A stretch of 64,000 nucleotides of DNA from Luzula sylvatica (lineage: Eukaryota > Streptophyta > Magnoliopsida > Poales > Juncaceae). Below the pieces are notes generated by a model, which saw only the letters and a program-made list of their open reading frames with translations, searched no databases and had not been told where the DNA came from. The stretch's first letter is position 1, and the number at the start of each line of letters is the position of its first letter. Location of the stretch: positions 23,499,554 through 23,563,553 of the forward strand of contig OX326957.1 of NCBI GenBank assembly GCA_946800325.1. Reading direction: 5' to 3'. Position numbers and translations under genes: made by a program. This document shows, in pieces, positions 45,701-57,097 of this stretch.

Positions 45701-47040
45701 GTGTTAGTCTTGTATTACGGAGTATTTTTTTAGGTCAACATCAAAATTGATTATTTCGTTCACGTTACACTTCAATTTTGACATTCTTTTTAGAAAATAG
45801 GATAATTGATTAGTTTTGAAGGTGTTAGACTTCACTATTTTCATTTTTTATAAATTTTTGACAAAAGAGAAATTTGTGTGTGCTAGTCTTCTATTACATA
45901 GTATTTTGTGTACAACATGAAAATTGAGTATTTTTATCGTGTTGCACCAAAATTCTGAGTTTTTTTTGAAAAATATGATAATTTATTTTTCTAAGGTGTT
46001 AGACATCACTTTTAGCATTTTGAAGAAATTTTGAAAAAATAGAAATTTGTATGTGTTAGTCTTCTATTACGGAGTATTTTTGGGACAACGTCAAAATTGA
46101 TTACTTCGTTCGTTTTACGCCTCAATTTTGACATTATTTACAAAATAGTATAATTGATTTGTTTTCAAGGTGTTAGACTTCACTTCTGCATTTTGAAGGT
46201 GTTAGATTTCTCTTTTTGTATTTTGATGAAAAATTTAAAAGAAATTGAAATTTGTGTGTGTTAGTCTTCTATTACGGAGTATGTTTATGTCAGCATCAAA
46301 ATTGATTATTTCGTTCGTGTTACATCTCAATTTTGACATTTTTTTAGAAAATAACATAATTGATTTGTTTTGAAGGTGTTAGACTTCAGTATTTTCATTT
46401 TTTATAATTTTTTGACAAAAGAAAAATTGGTGTGTGTTAGTCTTCTATTACGGAGTATTTTGTGTACAACACGAAAATTGAGTATTTTGATCGTGTTGCA
46501 CGAAAACTCTGAGTTTTTTAGAAAAATATGATAATTTATTTTTTAATGTGTTAGACTTCATTTTTCTCATTTTGAAGAAAATTTTGAAAAAATAGAAATT
46601 TGTGCGTGTTAGTCTTCTGTTACGGAGCATTTTTAGGACAACATCAAAATTGATTACTTCGTTCGTGTTACGCTTCAAGTTTGACATTTTTTAGAACACA
46701 TGATAGTTTATTTGTTTTCAAGCTGTTAGACTTCACTTCTGCATTTTTAGGAAATATTTGAGAAAATATAAATTTGTGTGTGCTAGTCTTCTTTTACGGA
46801 GTATTTTTCGGGCAATATGAAAATTGATTATTTTGATCATGTTGCTCTTAAATTTTTACTTTTTTAGAAAATATGACAATAGATGTTTTGTGAAGATATT
46901 AGACTTCACTTTTTGTATTTTAATGAAAAAATTGAAATTTTTGTTTTTTAGTCTTCTATTACGGATTTTTTTTTTTGGTCCACATCAACATTAATTATTT
47001 CCTTCGTGTTACACTTAAATTGTGAAATTTTAATAGAAAA
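39745..47040 (+). repeat. ~170-bp AT-rich satellite with 7-monomer higher-order repeat
   Basis: Monomers of about 155-180 bp share the plan 'ggtgttagacttcactttt.gcattttgaagaaaattttgaaaaa..gaaatttgtgtgtgttagtcttctattacggagtattttg.ggacaacat.aaaattga.tatttcg'. Two types alternate: 'gtggacaacatgaaaattgagtattttgatcgtgttgc' and 'aggacaacatcaaaattgattatttcgttcgtgt' (written here as consensus). Seven distinguishable variants (A-G) recur in order with a period of 1164-1174 bp (A-type key motif near 42412, 43576 and 44750). Partial deletions are visible near 41600 and 42000. One solo LTR interrupts it. Confidence 0.93.
45162..45614 (+). mobile_element. Solo LTR (453 bp) of the copia-2 family inside the satellite
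   Basis: It starts TGAAGGAAATACAG..GGATCAACGGTAAAA and ends GAAATTTCCCATCA, with a perfect AATAT target duplication (45157-45161, 45615-45619). The family 3' signature GTGATCTCGGGATTTGGGAACC and 'gatgcgcgggaccgggg' is present. U3 holds palindromic GCGTCATGACGC words (45286-45500). It is shorter than the 1-kb LTRs and seems to lack the TATA section. Confidence 0.9.
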
Positions 47041-47933
47041 TAGGACTAGTCTCTTCTAAGCTCGAGACAAATGCATAAGTGAGGAAAGGATTGAGTTTCT
47101 CTTCATAACCCGCATCATTTGCGCATGAGTCCAAATCTTTTGCCGAAATTTCTAGTATGGAAGATATAATTGAAACATATACTTTTTGAATCTGAGGACT
47201 CCGAAACTGCATCGATGCAAATTGAAAAGAATGGAACATGAGTTTAATAGATTCACAAAAATATTGTTTTCACCTCTCGAGCTGGTGATGTCAGAGTATA
47301 TGGCCCAAGTGAAGGGCTCAATTCAAGGGATTGAGGTTTCTTGAGTCCCCAAAATAACGCATAAACCTTGCATGTAGTGGAATTTTGAAAATTTCATCTG
47401 AAAAATGGGTTGCCCTACAATTCAAAGAATGAACCAATGATTAATCCAAACTTTTTACTACGAAGAACCTTTGAATCTTTCAAAAATATGTTTCTCTTGA
47501 ATAGGATTGAAGAGAATTTCGAATTGATTAGTATTCCACCAATGATTAATCCAAATTTTCATATATTTATGAAATGAAAGAGAGACGAACGAGAGACACA
47601 ATGCAATAGATGTAAATTATGGCAAAGAAGACAATCTTTTTTCTTTTCTCACTTTTAGATAAATCTCCAAATATTTTCGATAAATCCAACGGATTAGTTT
47701 ATTAGTCATACCTTTTTTTAATAGATATTTTCGACTCAAACCAAATGAAGTCGGGATTCATATATATCTATAAAAAATATCTTTTCCATATATTATAGTA
47801 TACCCAAAATGGATTCTTCTCTCAAGATCTTCTTCATTCATTTTAGTTATTTCATAATTAAGGAAAGATAAATATGAAAGAATCGAAATGGTATTCGCAA
47901 ATCTATCAGATTAAATTTGTAGTTTCTTAATTC
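47041..47933. other. Satellite edge and flank of the plastid-derived segment
   Basis: No gene is supported. From roughly 47650 the sequence may already be plastid-like spacer downstream of ycf4, but I could not confirm this. Confidence 0.35.
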
Positions 47934-48505
47934 TCATGGATTTCCAAATATCTCAATTGGTACACGCAAGAAAAAAGCCAGTTCAGCAGTTTTTTGTTCA
48001 ATCTCTCGAAGAATAAAAAAACTCTCACCGGTATGAGTCAAGGGAATAGCTCCTTGCCCTCTTATTTCCATATAAAGTACACGACGAGGATAAATACTCT
48101 CCTTATCTTGAATTCTGATTGATTGGATATCTTTCATAATGAAGTGAAGTAAGATACGACGATTTCTTCCAGGAAACCCCCAACGCAAAATACAAATTGT
48201 TCCTTGCTTCCTATCGAATTCGTTATACCAACTACCTATATCCCATAAAATTGTACACCGTAAATAAGAACTTATGAATAGACCTGCAATTCCATAAAAA
48301 GACATTATGACACCTTGTGGGAAAAAAAGACTTCCTCAGAAGGAAATACGGATATAATATTTCTATCAAGATAACTGGAAGTTCCAACCACTAAGAATCC
48401 TAATGAACCTAAAAAAATTATAAAAGACCAGAAAGAATTCCTTATTTTTCGAGATTCCCTTTAAAGTTCTTCCATATATATTTTGATTGCCAATTCATAC
48501 TATAA
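47934..48505 (-). pseudogene. ycf4: Nuclear copy of plastid ycf4, broken
   Basis: The frame 48305-47934 reads [83 protein letters not shown]. This is the C-terminal two thirds of Ycf4, the thylakoid photosystem I assembly factor. The N-terminal part continues to about 48505 ([14 protein letters not shown], [12 protein letters not shown], then VFFF) but in another frame: one T is missing in the run before 'cccacaagg', and the first ~25 codons contain further indels. It lies between satellite and transposon DNA without other plastid genes, so it is a nuclear plastid insertion. Confidence 0.88.
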
Positions 48506-49648
48506 CTAGATATAGTTGCATTTGATCCTTTTGCTCAAGTATTATGATCCATAAGATTGTTTAAGGAAAACCAAGGGGCGCGCAGCGGGGAATGAATTCC
48601 AGATACTGAAACACTGCTTTCCAATCTATCTTAGACCGACGTATGACCTCTTGACCAGGCAGGAATACCAATACTAATTGGGACAGGAGAAACCGATAGA
48701 GTAACACAGACAACTGAAAGCTCACGATGGACAGACTTTCTCCAGTGTAATCATTTTGTCAAACACCTTGCAAGCAGTCAAAATAGTGGGACAAAAAATC
48801 AAGAATGAAAAGGTGTAATTCGAGCATAAATACCCAAATCATAAAATCCCCAAATGGAGATAAGAAATGAGGAAAACAAACCTATTTAACAGCCAATAAT
48901 TTGCTGGAATCATGACTGATTCCCATACCTTCTTCCTTTTTCACGAATCTTATCGAAATCTAGATGGTTAGGGTTTTGATTGCTTCTTGAGCATTGGAAG
49001 ATGTAAGAGAGAGAAGCTGTGGGTGGCGATGCAGCTTCCCTGGCGACAGGCTTCGTCATCGGCCGTCTTCACCAGTGCCTTGTCCAGTTTTCTCGCCAGG
49101 GTTTCCTCGCGGTTCACCCTTTTTTTCTTTCTTTTCCTGGCTCGTGCAATTGAGAAGAGAGAGAAAAGGGAGGGTCCGTGTATGAGGTGCATAGAAAATC
49201 TGGGTAGACTCGGATGACATGGTTCATATAATCTTGGCATACTTTGGTCCATAAAAGCCAAGTCTATTTAATCTTAGACCGTCCGATATTCATTAACTTT
49301 GATCGAACGGCTGATGTGACTTTTGTGACGTGGAGACACGAAACCAGAGCAATTTCAGTAACTTTATACATAACTTATAATTTAACATTTTTTTTACTTC
49401 CCTTATTTTTTTGCAATATTATCATTAATTGTTTTCTTGTGAAGAATTTGTTGGGACCGTAAATTGCATGATTTATGATAAACGAAAGGTAAAAGAACAC
49501 AAGAAATGGAGAAAGAAACTCTTTATTACTTGACTGAATTGTCTATACAAATGATTCACATAAAACATCATTATATACATAGCACTTTTTGATCCAATGT
49601 GAACGCTCCAATGTGAAATCTCCAATGTGTATTTTTTTCATGTCCATA
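48506..49648. other. Intergenic DNA, partly GC-rich, no gene recognised
   Basis: 48506-48800 may be further plastid-derived sequence, which I could not identify. 48990-49230 is GC-richer and open in several frames, the longest a 97-codon minus frame (49261-48968) with no recognisable domain; this looks like an untranslated leader or captured fragment. Confidence 0.3.
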
Positions 49649-49656
49649 CATCTCCA

Positions 49657-50531
49657 CAGGGCTGGTCCCGAGTTTTCGAAGACCCGAGACTCATATCGAA
49701 AACGGACCCCTTAATTATCAGATTTTTTGAAAATCTGATTTAAAAAAAAATTAGGTTTTATTAAAAATCTAATTCCATCAGAAATTCAGATTTTTAAATA
49801 TCAGATTTAAACAAATATCAGATTTGAAAATCAATTTTAGGGTTTTCAAATATGGTTTGAAATTCTGATTTGAAAATCAATTTTGAAAATCTGATTTGAA
49901 AATCAATTTTGAAAATCTGATTTAAAATTTTAGGGTTTTCATTTCAAAAATCTGATTTTTCAAATATGAGATTCAATTAAAGATTTAAACAAATTTATTC
50001 AATCAAAATTTAATTACATACCTGAAAATCAAATAAATTAAAAAAGAAAGTACCAAAATCAATTTTAGGGTTAGGATTCAAGCAGCAGGAGCAGTCCGGC
50101 GGCGGCAGGAGACGCGACAAGGCGCGGCAGTGGTATTCGGCACTCCTGCAGCAGCAGGAGGCACGGGCGGCAGTGGATTTGGCGCTGGAGGAGACGCGAG
50201 GAGGCAGTGAATCGAGTTTCACCGTTTCACGCCGCGCTGTAGCGATTCAAGAGAAAAGAGAAGTCTTTTTTTTTCTGGCTTCAAATGGAACCCAAAGAGA
50301 GAGAAAGGGGAATGGATTATTTATGTTATTGGGTTTGGATAATGGGTTGCGGGTCGGGTCCGTGTGTAAATGGAACCAGGGTCTGGATTTGTTATTATGG
50401 GTTTGGGTTTGGATAATGAATTTATCAATACTTACAAATAGGTATATATACCATATTATCAAAAAAAGGACTCCTAAAAATATTGGACCCTTGACCCAGG
50501 CCTTACCCACGAACACGTTTGGCCGGCTCTG
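49657..50531. mobile_element. Non-autonomous hAT-like DNA transposon, 875 bp
   Basis: The left end is CAGGGCTGGTCCCGAG and the right end, read in reverse, is CAGAGCCGGCCAAACG: short imperfect inverted repeats of the hAT type. They are flanked by a perfect 8-bp direct repeat CATCTCCA (49649-49656 and 50532-50539), the target length expected for hAT. The left interior is AT-rich with reiterated AAAATCTGATTT words. 50070-50240 is sharply GC-rich (CGGCGGCAGGAGACGCG). No transposase is encoded. Confidence 0.88.
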
Positions 50532-50539
50532 CATCTCCA

Positions 50540-51510
50540 TGACTATCCAATCATTCACACTCATACATGATTAGACACATAACATATTAAGTTATATTAT
50601 TACATTCATATTCATAACACTGTTCCTTGAATGTATTCATTTTGTACGCATAAAAAATTGCCTCTTAAAAACCTTACCAAGTAAAACCTAGTGGGACAAA
50701 ATCCCGGTGAAGAAAAAAAATTGCAATAATGTTATGTTTCGTACGCAACATAAGATGCCTCATTAAAAACCTTGTTAGGAATACCCGGTGGGACAAAATT
50801 ATTATCAAGAATAAAAAGAGTGAATTGCCTATTATTTTCTCCTCCTCATGGATACAAATATTTCAAAACTATGAAATTCAACCTCTTGCAGCTGTTTTAA
50901 AATCTTAGTTGATAGTGATAAACAACATTCTTTCTAGGAAATATGAAATGTATTTGTAATCCGTGACAAAATATTTATCCGATATCTATTATAACAAATT
51001 CGTCATTTTGTAATTTGTCTTTTAAATCTCTTCAGGAGTTCAAATAATCATAATTAAAATATAATTTATGTGCGGTAATCCGCATCAATTAATTTGATCC
51101 TAAATATATATATGCTCAGATTAGTTTAATTCATATAAATATTTGTGTTATTTAATATAATATGTTTCGTGCATATCTCTTGAGAGATTACATAATATGC
51201 TTCAGACATTCAAAATCCTTCAAGAGTTTTAATATATATTGTAATCAAATGAGCATATAAATAATCTATTATAATGTATACATGATACATTTTTAGTTCT
51301 TCGAGGGCATTCAAAATAATTTTACATTCAAATAAAAATTAATCACCTTGATAAGGTGTGACATTTTTCAATTAATTTAATCCTAGATCGTCACTTTCAT
51401 TGATTATAAATTGTAAATTGCAAATAACTATAGTTTCAATTCGGTTCATATGTTTTTCTAGTAGTGACATGATTTTGAGATCTCAATATAGTTCTATGTT
51501 GTCAGGTACC
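50540..51510. other. AT-rich intergenic DNA with an old repeated phrase
   Basis: The phrase TGCCTC.TTAAAAACCTT...GTGGGACAAAAT occurs twice about 92 bp apart (50662 and 50755), each followed by an A-rich stretch. This resembles remnants of old LTR elements, but no ends could be set. Confidence 0.35.
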
Positions 51511-52330
51511 TGAAGAAAATACAGTTTTGGATCAACGGTAAAATGGTACGTATAAGGACAAACGAAAGCACACATTCGTGGGCATAAATAATGTGTATAT
51601 TAGATGCGCATATGTATATTGGATATACATAGTTAAATTGATAAGAAACGGTTTTATTAAGAAAACCAGAAAATTCAGTTTATACAGTTTTAGTAAAACA
51701 GGCATAACTTTCCTATAGAGACTCCAATTTAAATGGTTCAAATTGGGTTAGTTAGATAATACGATTATCTAGAACTTTCATGAAGGAAGATATTTCATTT
51801 GAGCGATTTACCATTTTCGTTTTAATGGAATACCGAAAGGTTGCGACAGTTTGACATACAGTTAGTAAAACCGTCATAACGTTCGCATCCTAAATCCAAT
51901 TGGGCTGGGACAAATTGGGTTGGGAAGATAATAAGATTATCTACAACTTTCGTGAAGGGTTGAAGTCGGTCTGAACGATTTAACAATTTCGTTTCAACAG
52001 AATAATGAAAGGGTGCATGCAGTTTTATGTTTGAAAATATGTATAATAGTTATACATACATTTTGGCCCATCCTTATCCTATGTAGCATATATAGGATGT
52101 TTCTCTCTCATCCATTCAGTTAATTGAAGTCAATTAAAGTTCAATCCAGATAATTCATTCTATCAAAGAGTTGAAAGAGTGCGATGAGAAAGAGAGAAAG
52201 AGACTGTGGGAGAAGTAATGGAGCAAAAGGCTGTGGAAGCGTGTGGGCATGGGACGCACGAAGACAACCGGAGACGTGTCAAGACGGTGGGAGACGTGTG
52301 GTATGGGACGCACGGGCTAGTCACCAAGGA
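51511..52330 (+). mobile_element. Truncated LTR of the copia-2 family
   Basis: It starts TGAAGAAAATACAGTTTTGG and follows the copia-2 LTR through both U3 modules (CATAACTTTCC.. at about 51709 and CATAACGTTCGC at about 51880), the TATA region (GCATATATAGGATG, about 52085) and the GTGGTATGGGACGC phrase, then stops near 52330 before the LTR 3' end. Divergence from copia-2 is moderate. No partner LTR or target duplication was found. Confidence 0.82.
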
Positions 52331-53691
52331 TTTGTACATTTATCATCAAATGTTTACTACAATTTAAACATGTTTCTTAATTTTATTTGTCATAACAAAT
52401 AACATATAATCATTTGGGGATATTATACACACAACATGCATATTTGACTTTAATGTTTCTTCCTTCAATGTAAACTTTCTACTTTACATATACATTTTTA
52501 ACTTCTGCTTTATACATATCATGCGAACTTCTAGCTCAAATAAATAAATGTTGAAGATATAAAATTCTAGGGAATAAATCAACCCAACATATATACCAAA
52601 CAATTTTTAACTCATCTTGATATTGTATGTAGTGTTGCTAGTAAATGTATTACACATCAAAAATTTCACCGAATACTTTGGTTCCGAGCCACTAACAAGT
52701 ACTAATGAAATTTAGGAAGTATTTATGATCAATGGTTGATCTTTATTTAGTCACCACCATGACAAGTATATTATATGCATAATCAATTATTTCAAATCAT
52801 ATGATTGCTTTTATTTTATAAAATGAATTGCTAGTTCATAATAACGTGATTTCAATTTGACTAAACATATGTATGCCACAAAAATAGGCAATGATGTTTT
52901 ATTAGAAGAATAATTCTTCCGTAGCAATACAAAATAATGGCTCTTCTAGACCAATCAAAACAATTCTTCTAGAGTAATCATAAATAACAACTCTTCGAGA
53001 GCAATAAAAATGATATCTTTTTTTAGAACAATCAAAACAACTCATCTAGAGTAATCGTAAATATACACGCTTGTACAACATGTACGTTCATTATGTTTCG
53101 TCTTCATTATAGAGTAATTATAATATACTCTTTTGTAATTGATGTACATATTTCTTTATTAATTAAATCAACAAAATTTTATTCTCTTGACCGATGCTGT
53201 ACAATTAGAACAATCAAAACAAAATTTTATCAAAAGGAATGCGCGGATATTTCAAGGACAAACGGCTACCCCAATTATAGTGGCTAACAAACCTTTCGAA
53301 GATACTGTACAATGGATCAAGACTACTAACTGAACCTATAGGACAACATAGCATTTTAACTAATATTTTGAATCTAGTTTTTTCTTTCTCTCGTTTCGGA
53401 TGTAAACATTTTTCTTGGTTACATGAAAAAAAATAGAATATACCAATCGGTAATTCTAATTTCAAAAAAAACAAACATGGATTGAAAACCAACTAGAATC
53501 ACCTTACCTATCCAATTGTGTGTAATAATTACTCATAAATTGACCTAGTTTGTTGCTTGATTGTGTGAAAAAAAGTATACCTCGTGGAAAATAATTCTAT
53601 ATTTGTTATGACCAGTCAAATTTTGTGATACGAGAGAAGTTTTAGAAAACGGAATTTACCAAATTAAGTCAACAGCCCATTTTAATTCTTG
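52331..53691. other. AT-rich intergenic DNA with a degenerate ~30-bp repeat
   Basis: At 52905-53060 the phrase CTTCTAGAG(C/T)AATCA..A.AACAA is repeated about five times with variation. The minus frame at 53214-53492 has no recognisable domain. The RING-H2 gene promoter should lie at the right end. Confidence 0.4.
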
Positions 53692-53700
53692 TATATAAAG
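53692..53700 (+). promoter_or_regulatory. Likely TATA box of the RING-H2 gene
   Basis: TATATAAAG ends 65 bp before the ATG at 53766, a normal plant spacing if the leader is short. Confidence 0.5.
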
Positions 53701-53765
53701 AACAAATAATTAGATTAAACTTATTCAAATTATTAAAATTTAAGCTTCCTCTTGTACTCAATTTC

Positions 53766-54173
53766 ATGACTTTCCTACAATATATATTTGATAGCATCGC
53801 TAAGTCTTCCAATTGTAGTCCCTCTAGCATTTTCTGTGGCCCACTAATACTTCTCGTAGCCATAGTGGAATTTATATTTGTAATCAGTCTTTTGATCGAT
53901 ATAATACGGTGCGTCAATTTTCATGAAAATGAAAGGCATTTCAATTTCGCAAAAATGAAATATTCAGACATGGCTAGTCAAGATCTTGAGAGAGGAGTAC
54001 CAGAAGAATGCATAATCTGCCTCGAGAAATTCGAAGACGAAGACATGCTGGAAGTTCTGACACCTTGTAATCATATATTCCACTCCCATTGCATTGATCG
54101 ATGGCTTAAAATGCAATTGTTCTGTCCTATTTGCCGGGCTAACCTTGAGCTGACAAACGAGGAGACAAATTAA
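53766..54173 (+). CDS. ATL-like membrane RING-H2 E3 ubiquitin ligase, 135 aa
   Basis: A single-exon frame with one predicted transmembrane helix (about residues 26-48, PLILLVAIVEFIFVIS...) and a C-terminal RING-H2 domain. Zinc ligands are C82, C85, C101, H103, H106, C109, C120 and C123 (C-x2-C-x15-C-x1-H-x2-H-x2-C-x10-C-x2-C), with the conserved W113 and P121 expected for E2 contact. This plan is typical of plant ATL-type ligases, which attach ubiquitin to targets at membranes. It is at the short end for the family and no clear GLD motif precedes the RING. The ATG has a TATA box 65 bp upstream. From residue 64 (M, AAKMKYSD region) onward the gene lies in the tandemly duplicated block, so a second, shortened copy sits at 59542. 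Confidence 0.82.
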   Translation: MTFLQYIFDSIAKSSNCSPSSIFCGPLILLVAIVEFIFVISLLIDIIRCVNFHENERHFNFAKMKYSDMASQDLERGVPEECIICLEKFEDEDMLEVLTPCNHIFHSHCIDRWLKMQLFCPICRANLELTNEETN

Positions 54174-54239
54174 TAATTAATAATATGTACTTAGTAGACA
54201 AATTTTTGTAATTCTAAACATTCACGTCATCAAGAATTT

Positions 54240-54665
54240 TTGTGTATAAAAAATATTTTTTAATTTATATTTTGGTCATTTTTATTTACATTTTGGTGTT
54301 TTTTAGTTTCAATTTATATTTTGGTCATTTTTATTTGTATTTTGATTCTTTTTTATTTACATTTCAGTCTTTTCTTACATTTTTTAATTTATATTTTGAT
54401 TTTTTTTATTTACATTTTGGTCCTTTTCATTTACATTTTGATCCTTTTTTATTTACATATCGGTCTTTTTTACATTTTTAATTTACATTTTGGTCTTTTT
54501 TATTTACATTAGGGACCTTTTTAGTTTATTTTATATTTTGGTCCTTTTTATTTAAATTTTGGTCCTTTTATTTATATTTCGGTCCTTTTTTACTTTTTGA
54601 TTTTTTTCTTTTCTTATTTTACATTTTAGTCCTTTTTTACACTTGGTTTTTTTTTTCCTATTTTA
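54240..54665 (+). repeat. T-rich minisatellite (TTTATTTACATTTTGGTCC type)
   Basis: About 20-26-bp units of TTTATTTACATTTTGGTCCTTT and variants repeat without a stable period over ~425 bp just downstream of the RING stop codon. It is transcribed if the RING 3' untranslated region is long. The same array recurs in unit 2 at 59821-60246. Confidence 0.85.
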
Positions 54666-55469
54666 CATACATATTAAAATTTGCGAATATGTCCTAATTA
54701 TATTAATCGATTTTAGAAGCACCTGTACAAATGTTATTTATACAAATTATATTAAAATAATATCCGTGATGGACTAAACCACCCTCTAAATGTTATAGAT
54801 CTACTATATGATGGAAATGGTTATGGCAAGGTATAATGTTTGCCTCTGTCCTTATCAATTTTGCTTACCACTAGATTGGAATTGGTGAATATGAATATGA
54901 CTTGTGTATATATAAAATATGGAAGACGCAGTTTTCCCGAACAATTCAAACGATTTCATGCTTTAAAATTTGTTTATTTATTTATACATCATTGGCAAAA
55001 ATTAACAAGGCGAAAGAAAAAGCGATTTTTGAACCGTTTGAATGACCTTGCTTATATTTGTATTTGCATTTCTATATTTAATTATTTTGTCCTATTTGCC
55101 GGGCTAACCTTTCGCAGACAAATGAGGAGACAAATTTTACAAAGTTAGATGTATAAAATCTTTCATTAGTGCCAGATTAGCACAAACAAGTTAGTTTTAT
55201 CACTTTCGTAAACATAAAATCTTACAATTAGTAGGATTACTGTAGGATCAGCACAAACAAAGTTAGCTACATAAACTCTTACAATTATTTGTCGGGCTAA
55301 CCTAAATGCATTTTTTCTTTCTTTCTTTCTTTTTCCTTTTTCCTTTTTTATTTTTGTTGTGTTTCAATTTTATTTATTTATTAGTGTGTATTTTATTTAA
55401 TAAAGAAAAAAAAATTGATCAATTTGTTTTTTCTCTTCCGTATTCAATTCAATCAATTATTGTGATTTC
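54666..55469. other. AT-rich spacer between RING gene and LINE
   Basis: A short echo of the RING coding sequence (TTTTGTCCTATTTGCCGGGCTAACC, then GACAAA.GAGGAGACAAATT) at 55086-55136 shows that part of the RING 3' end was copied here. No separate gene is seen; the 102-codon frame at 54840 includes this echo in a shifted frame. Confidence 0.5.
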
Positions 55470-55500
55470 TTTTTTGTTTTGTTTTTGAAATTAGAACCTA

Positions 55501-55517
55501 GAGCACGAAACGTGCTC
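55501..55517 (-). other. Perfect stem-loop near the LINE 3' end
   Basis: GAGCACG-AAA-CGTGCTC forms a 7-bp stem with a 3-base loop. On the LINE strand it lies about 100 bases after the ORF2 stop and is followed by AATTTCAAAAACAAAAC, an A-rich tail. Some LINE reverse transcriptases recognise a 3'-terminal stem-loop in their RNA; whether this one does is inference. Confidence 0.6.
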
Positions 55518-55621
55518 CTCCGGGTCTAGATTTTTTATTTAAAGCAAGTTTGAAATTACAACGTAAGATATTGCAAATTACATTGTTTTAGCTAGCTTAA
55601 GACACCCTATTTGCAAAACTA

Positions 55622-56983
55622 TTATAGGCGCGCAAGTGTCCATGTCTTCAATGCATATGTGCATTCTGCTTGTATTAATACTGGCATACGACCTTGTCTG
55701 CTGAATATCCGATTATTCCTCTCTTTCCAAATAGCCCAAACACATGCAGCCCATTTTCTTGAAATGTCGAGAGTCGTAAGCTTCTGAGTCGCATAAATTT
55801 GGTGCCACGCCTCTAAGAAAGATTCGTCATTTGTAGCAAATGGTAGATCGCATAAATTGAAACATTCCTTTGTAAATTCGCAGTGGACTAGAAGGTGATC
55901 CGTTGTTTCGAAGACTTCGTTACATAGAGCACAAAGTTGACCATGTGGCCAGCCACGTTTGGCGAGATTTTCTTGTGTCAATATGCGGTTGTAACCCGCC
56001 AACCAAAGGAAACTTTTAATTTTCGGTGGAATTTTGAGCTTAAATAATTGATTTGGCCACTCAATCAAAATTCCCGTATTGCTCAAAAGATTGTATGTAT
56101 TTTTGACGGAGTATCGGGGGGAATTCTCCGAAAAATGTTCGTGAGTGGTTAGTTCATCATTTATCCCGTGTATCGGTTGATATATAATGTTATAGATCGG
56201 GATAAGTTTTTTTAGATCCCTCATGAAGTAAGACTCAAAAGTCGAACGTGAGGTTCTCAGGGCAGCCGTTTCATGGATCCCGTAAATTTCTTTAACATAT
56301 TCCGCCCATACCGTATTTGATTCAAAATCTATTTTGAAAAGCCATTTGATTAAAAGGCTCTTATTTTGTAATTCTAGATTCTTAATTCCCAATCCTCCAT
56401 TTCTAATTGGAAGACAAACCCTATCCCATTTCGCTAGACATTTACCATTATGGATTCCAGCTTTTCCACCCCAAAAGAAGGATCGGATTAACTTGTTTAG
56501 TTCCTTTAGTAGCCATTTTGGTAGTAGAAAGACTTGCATGTAATAACTTGGTAATGCATTTAGAACAGATTGTATAAGGGTCGTTCTACCCCCAATAGAT
56601 AGAAAGTTGCCATTCCACCTGTTTAATCGCGCGTTAACCTTTTGGATTAGTGGTTGGAATGCCAATTTTGTGGGTTTCTTATAACTAAGGGGTAGGCCTA
56701 GATGCATTATTGGTAGGCTCGTTTTTTGGCACCCAAGGATCCTAGTTGTGTTATCATGCAAATCCTCAGGGATAGCCAGAGGTACAAAACTGGACTTTCT
56801 CCAATTTATCTCCGGGCCTGACAAGGCCGAAAATGTTTTTATAGTTTGTGTTACAATTTTGAGATTTTCTGGATGGGCTTCGACAAATAATAAAGTATCA
56901 TCTGCATATTGTAGCACTTGTGGAGCAAAAAGAATGGGTGAAGAGAGTAAAGAATTAATATTTGAAAGGTAGAGTCTCAACAC
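55622..56983 (-). pseudogene. LINE ORF2 C-terminal part (RT end, zf-RVT)
   Basis: Starts within the reverse transcriptase: QYADDTLLF with the catalytic YADD about 30 residues from the start, then the thumb-like LGLPLSYKKPTKLAFQPLI and LNRWNGNFLSIGGRTTLI. The FFWGGKAGIHNGKCLAKW..C.P...GGLGIKNL block follows. The zf-RVT domain reads LKIPPKIKSFLWLAGYNRILTQENL...CALCNEVFETTDHLLVHC. The real frame continues upstream through LRQGDPLSPLLF to the stop at 57098, so the missing N-terminus is due to that stop alone. Confidence 0.9.
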
Positions 56984-57097
56984 ATCTGCTGTAATATTGA
57001 AGAGGAGCGGTGACAGGGGGTCACCCTGTCTTAACCCTCGTTTTTGTGAAAAATATTTGCCGCTTGTGTTATTTGTTAGAACTGAGGATCGAGATGA

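Noticed and set aside
47030..47239. 69-codon minus-strand frame at the satellite edge
   Set aside because: Protein-like in parts but too short and without a known domain.
48968..49261. 97-codon minus frame and overlapping plus frames in a GC-rich stretch
   Set aside because: Several frames are open at once because of composition; no domain found.
53214..53492. Possible Pif1/Helitron helicase trace (plus-strand words like YNGSRLLTEPIGQ)
   Set aside because: A few residues only, with no helicase motif and no Helitron ends.
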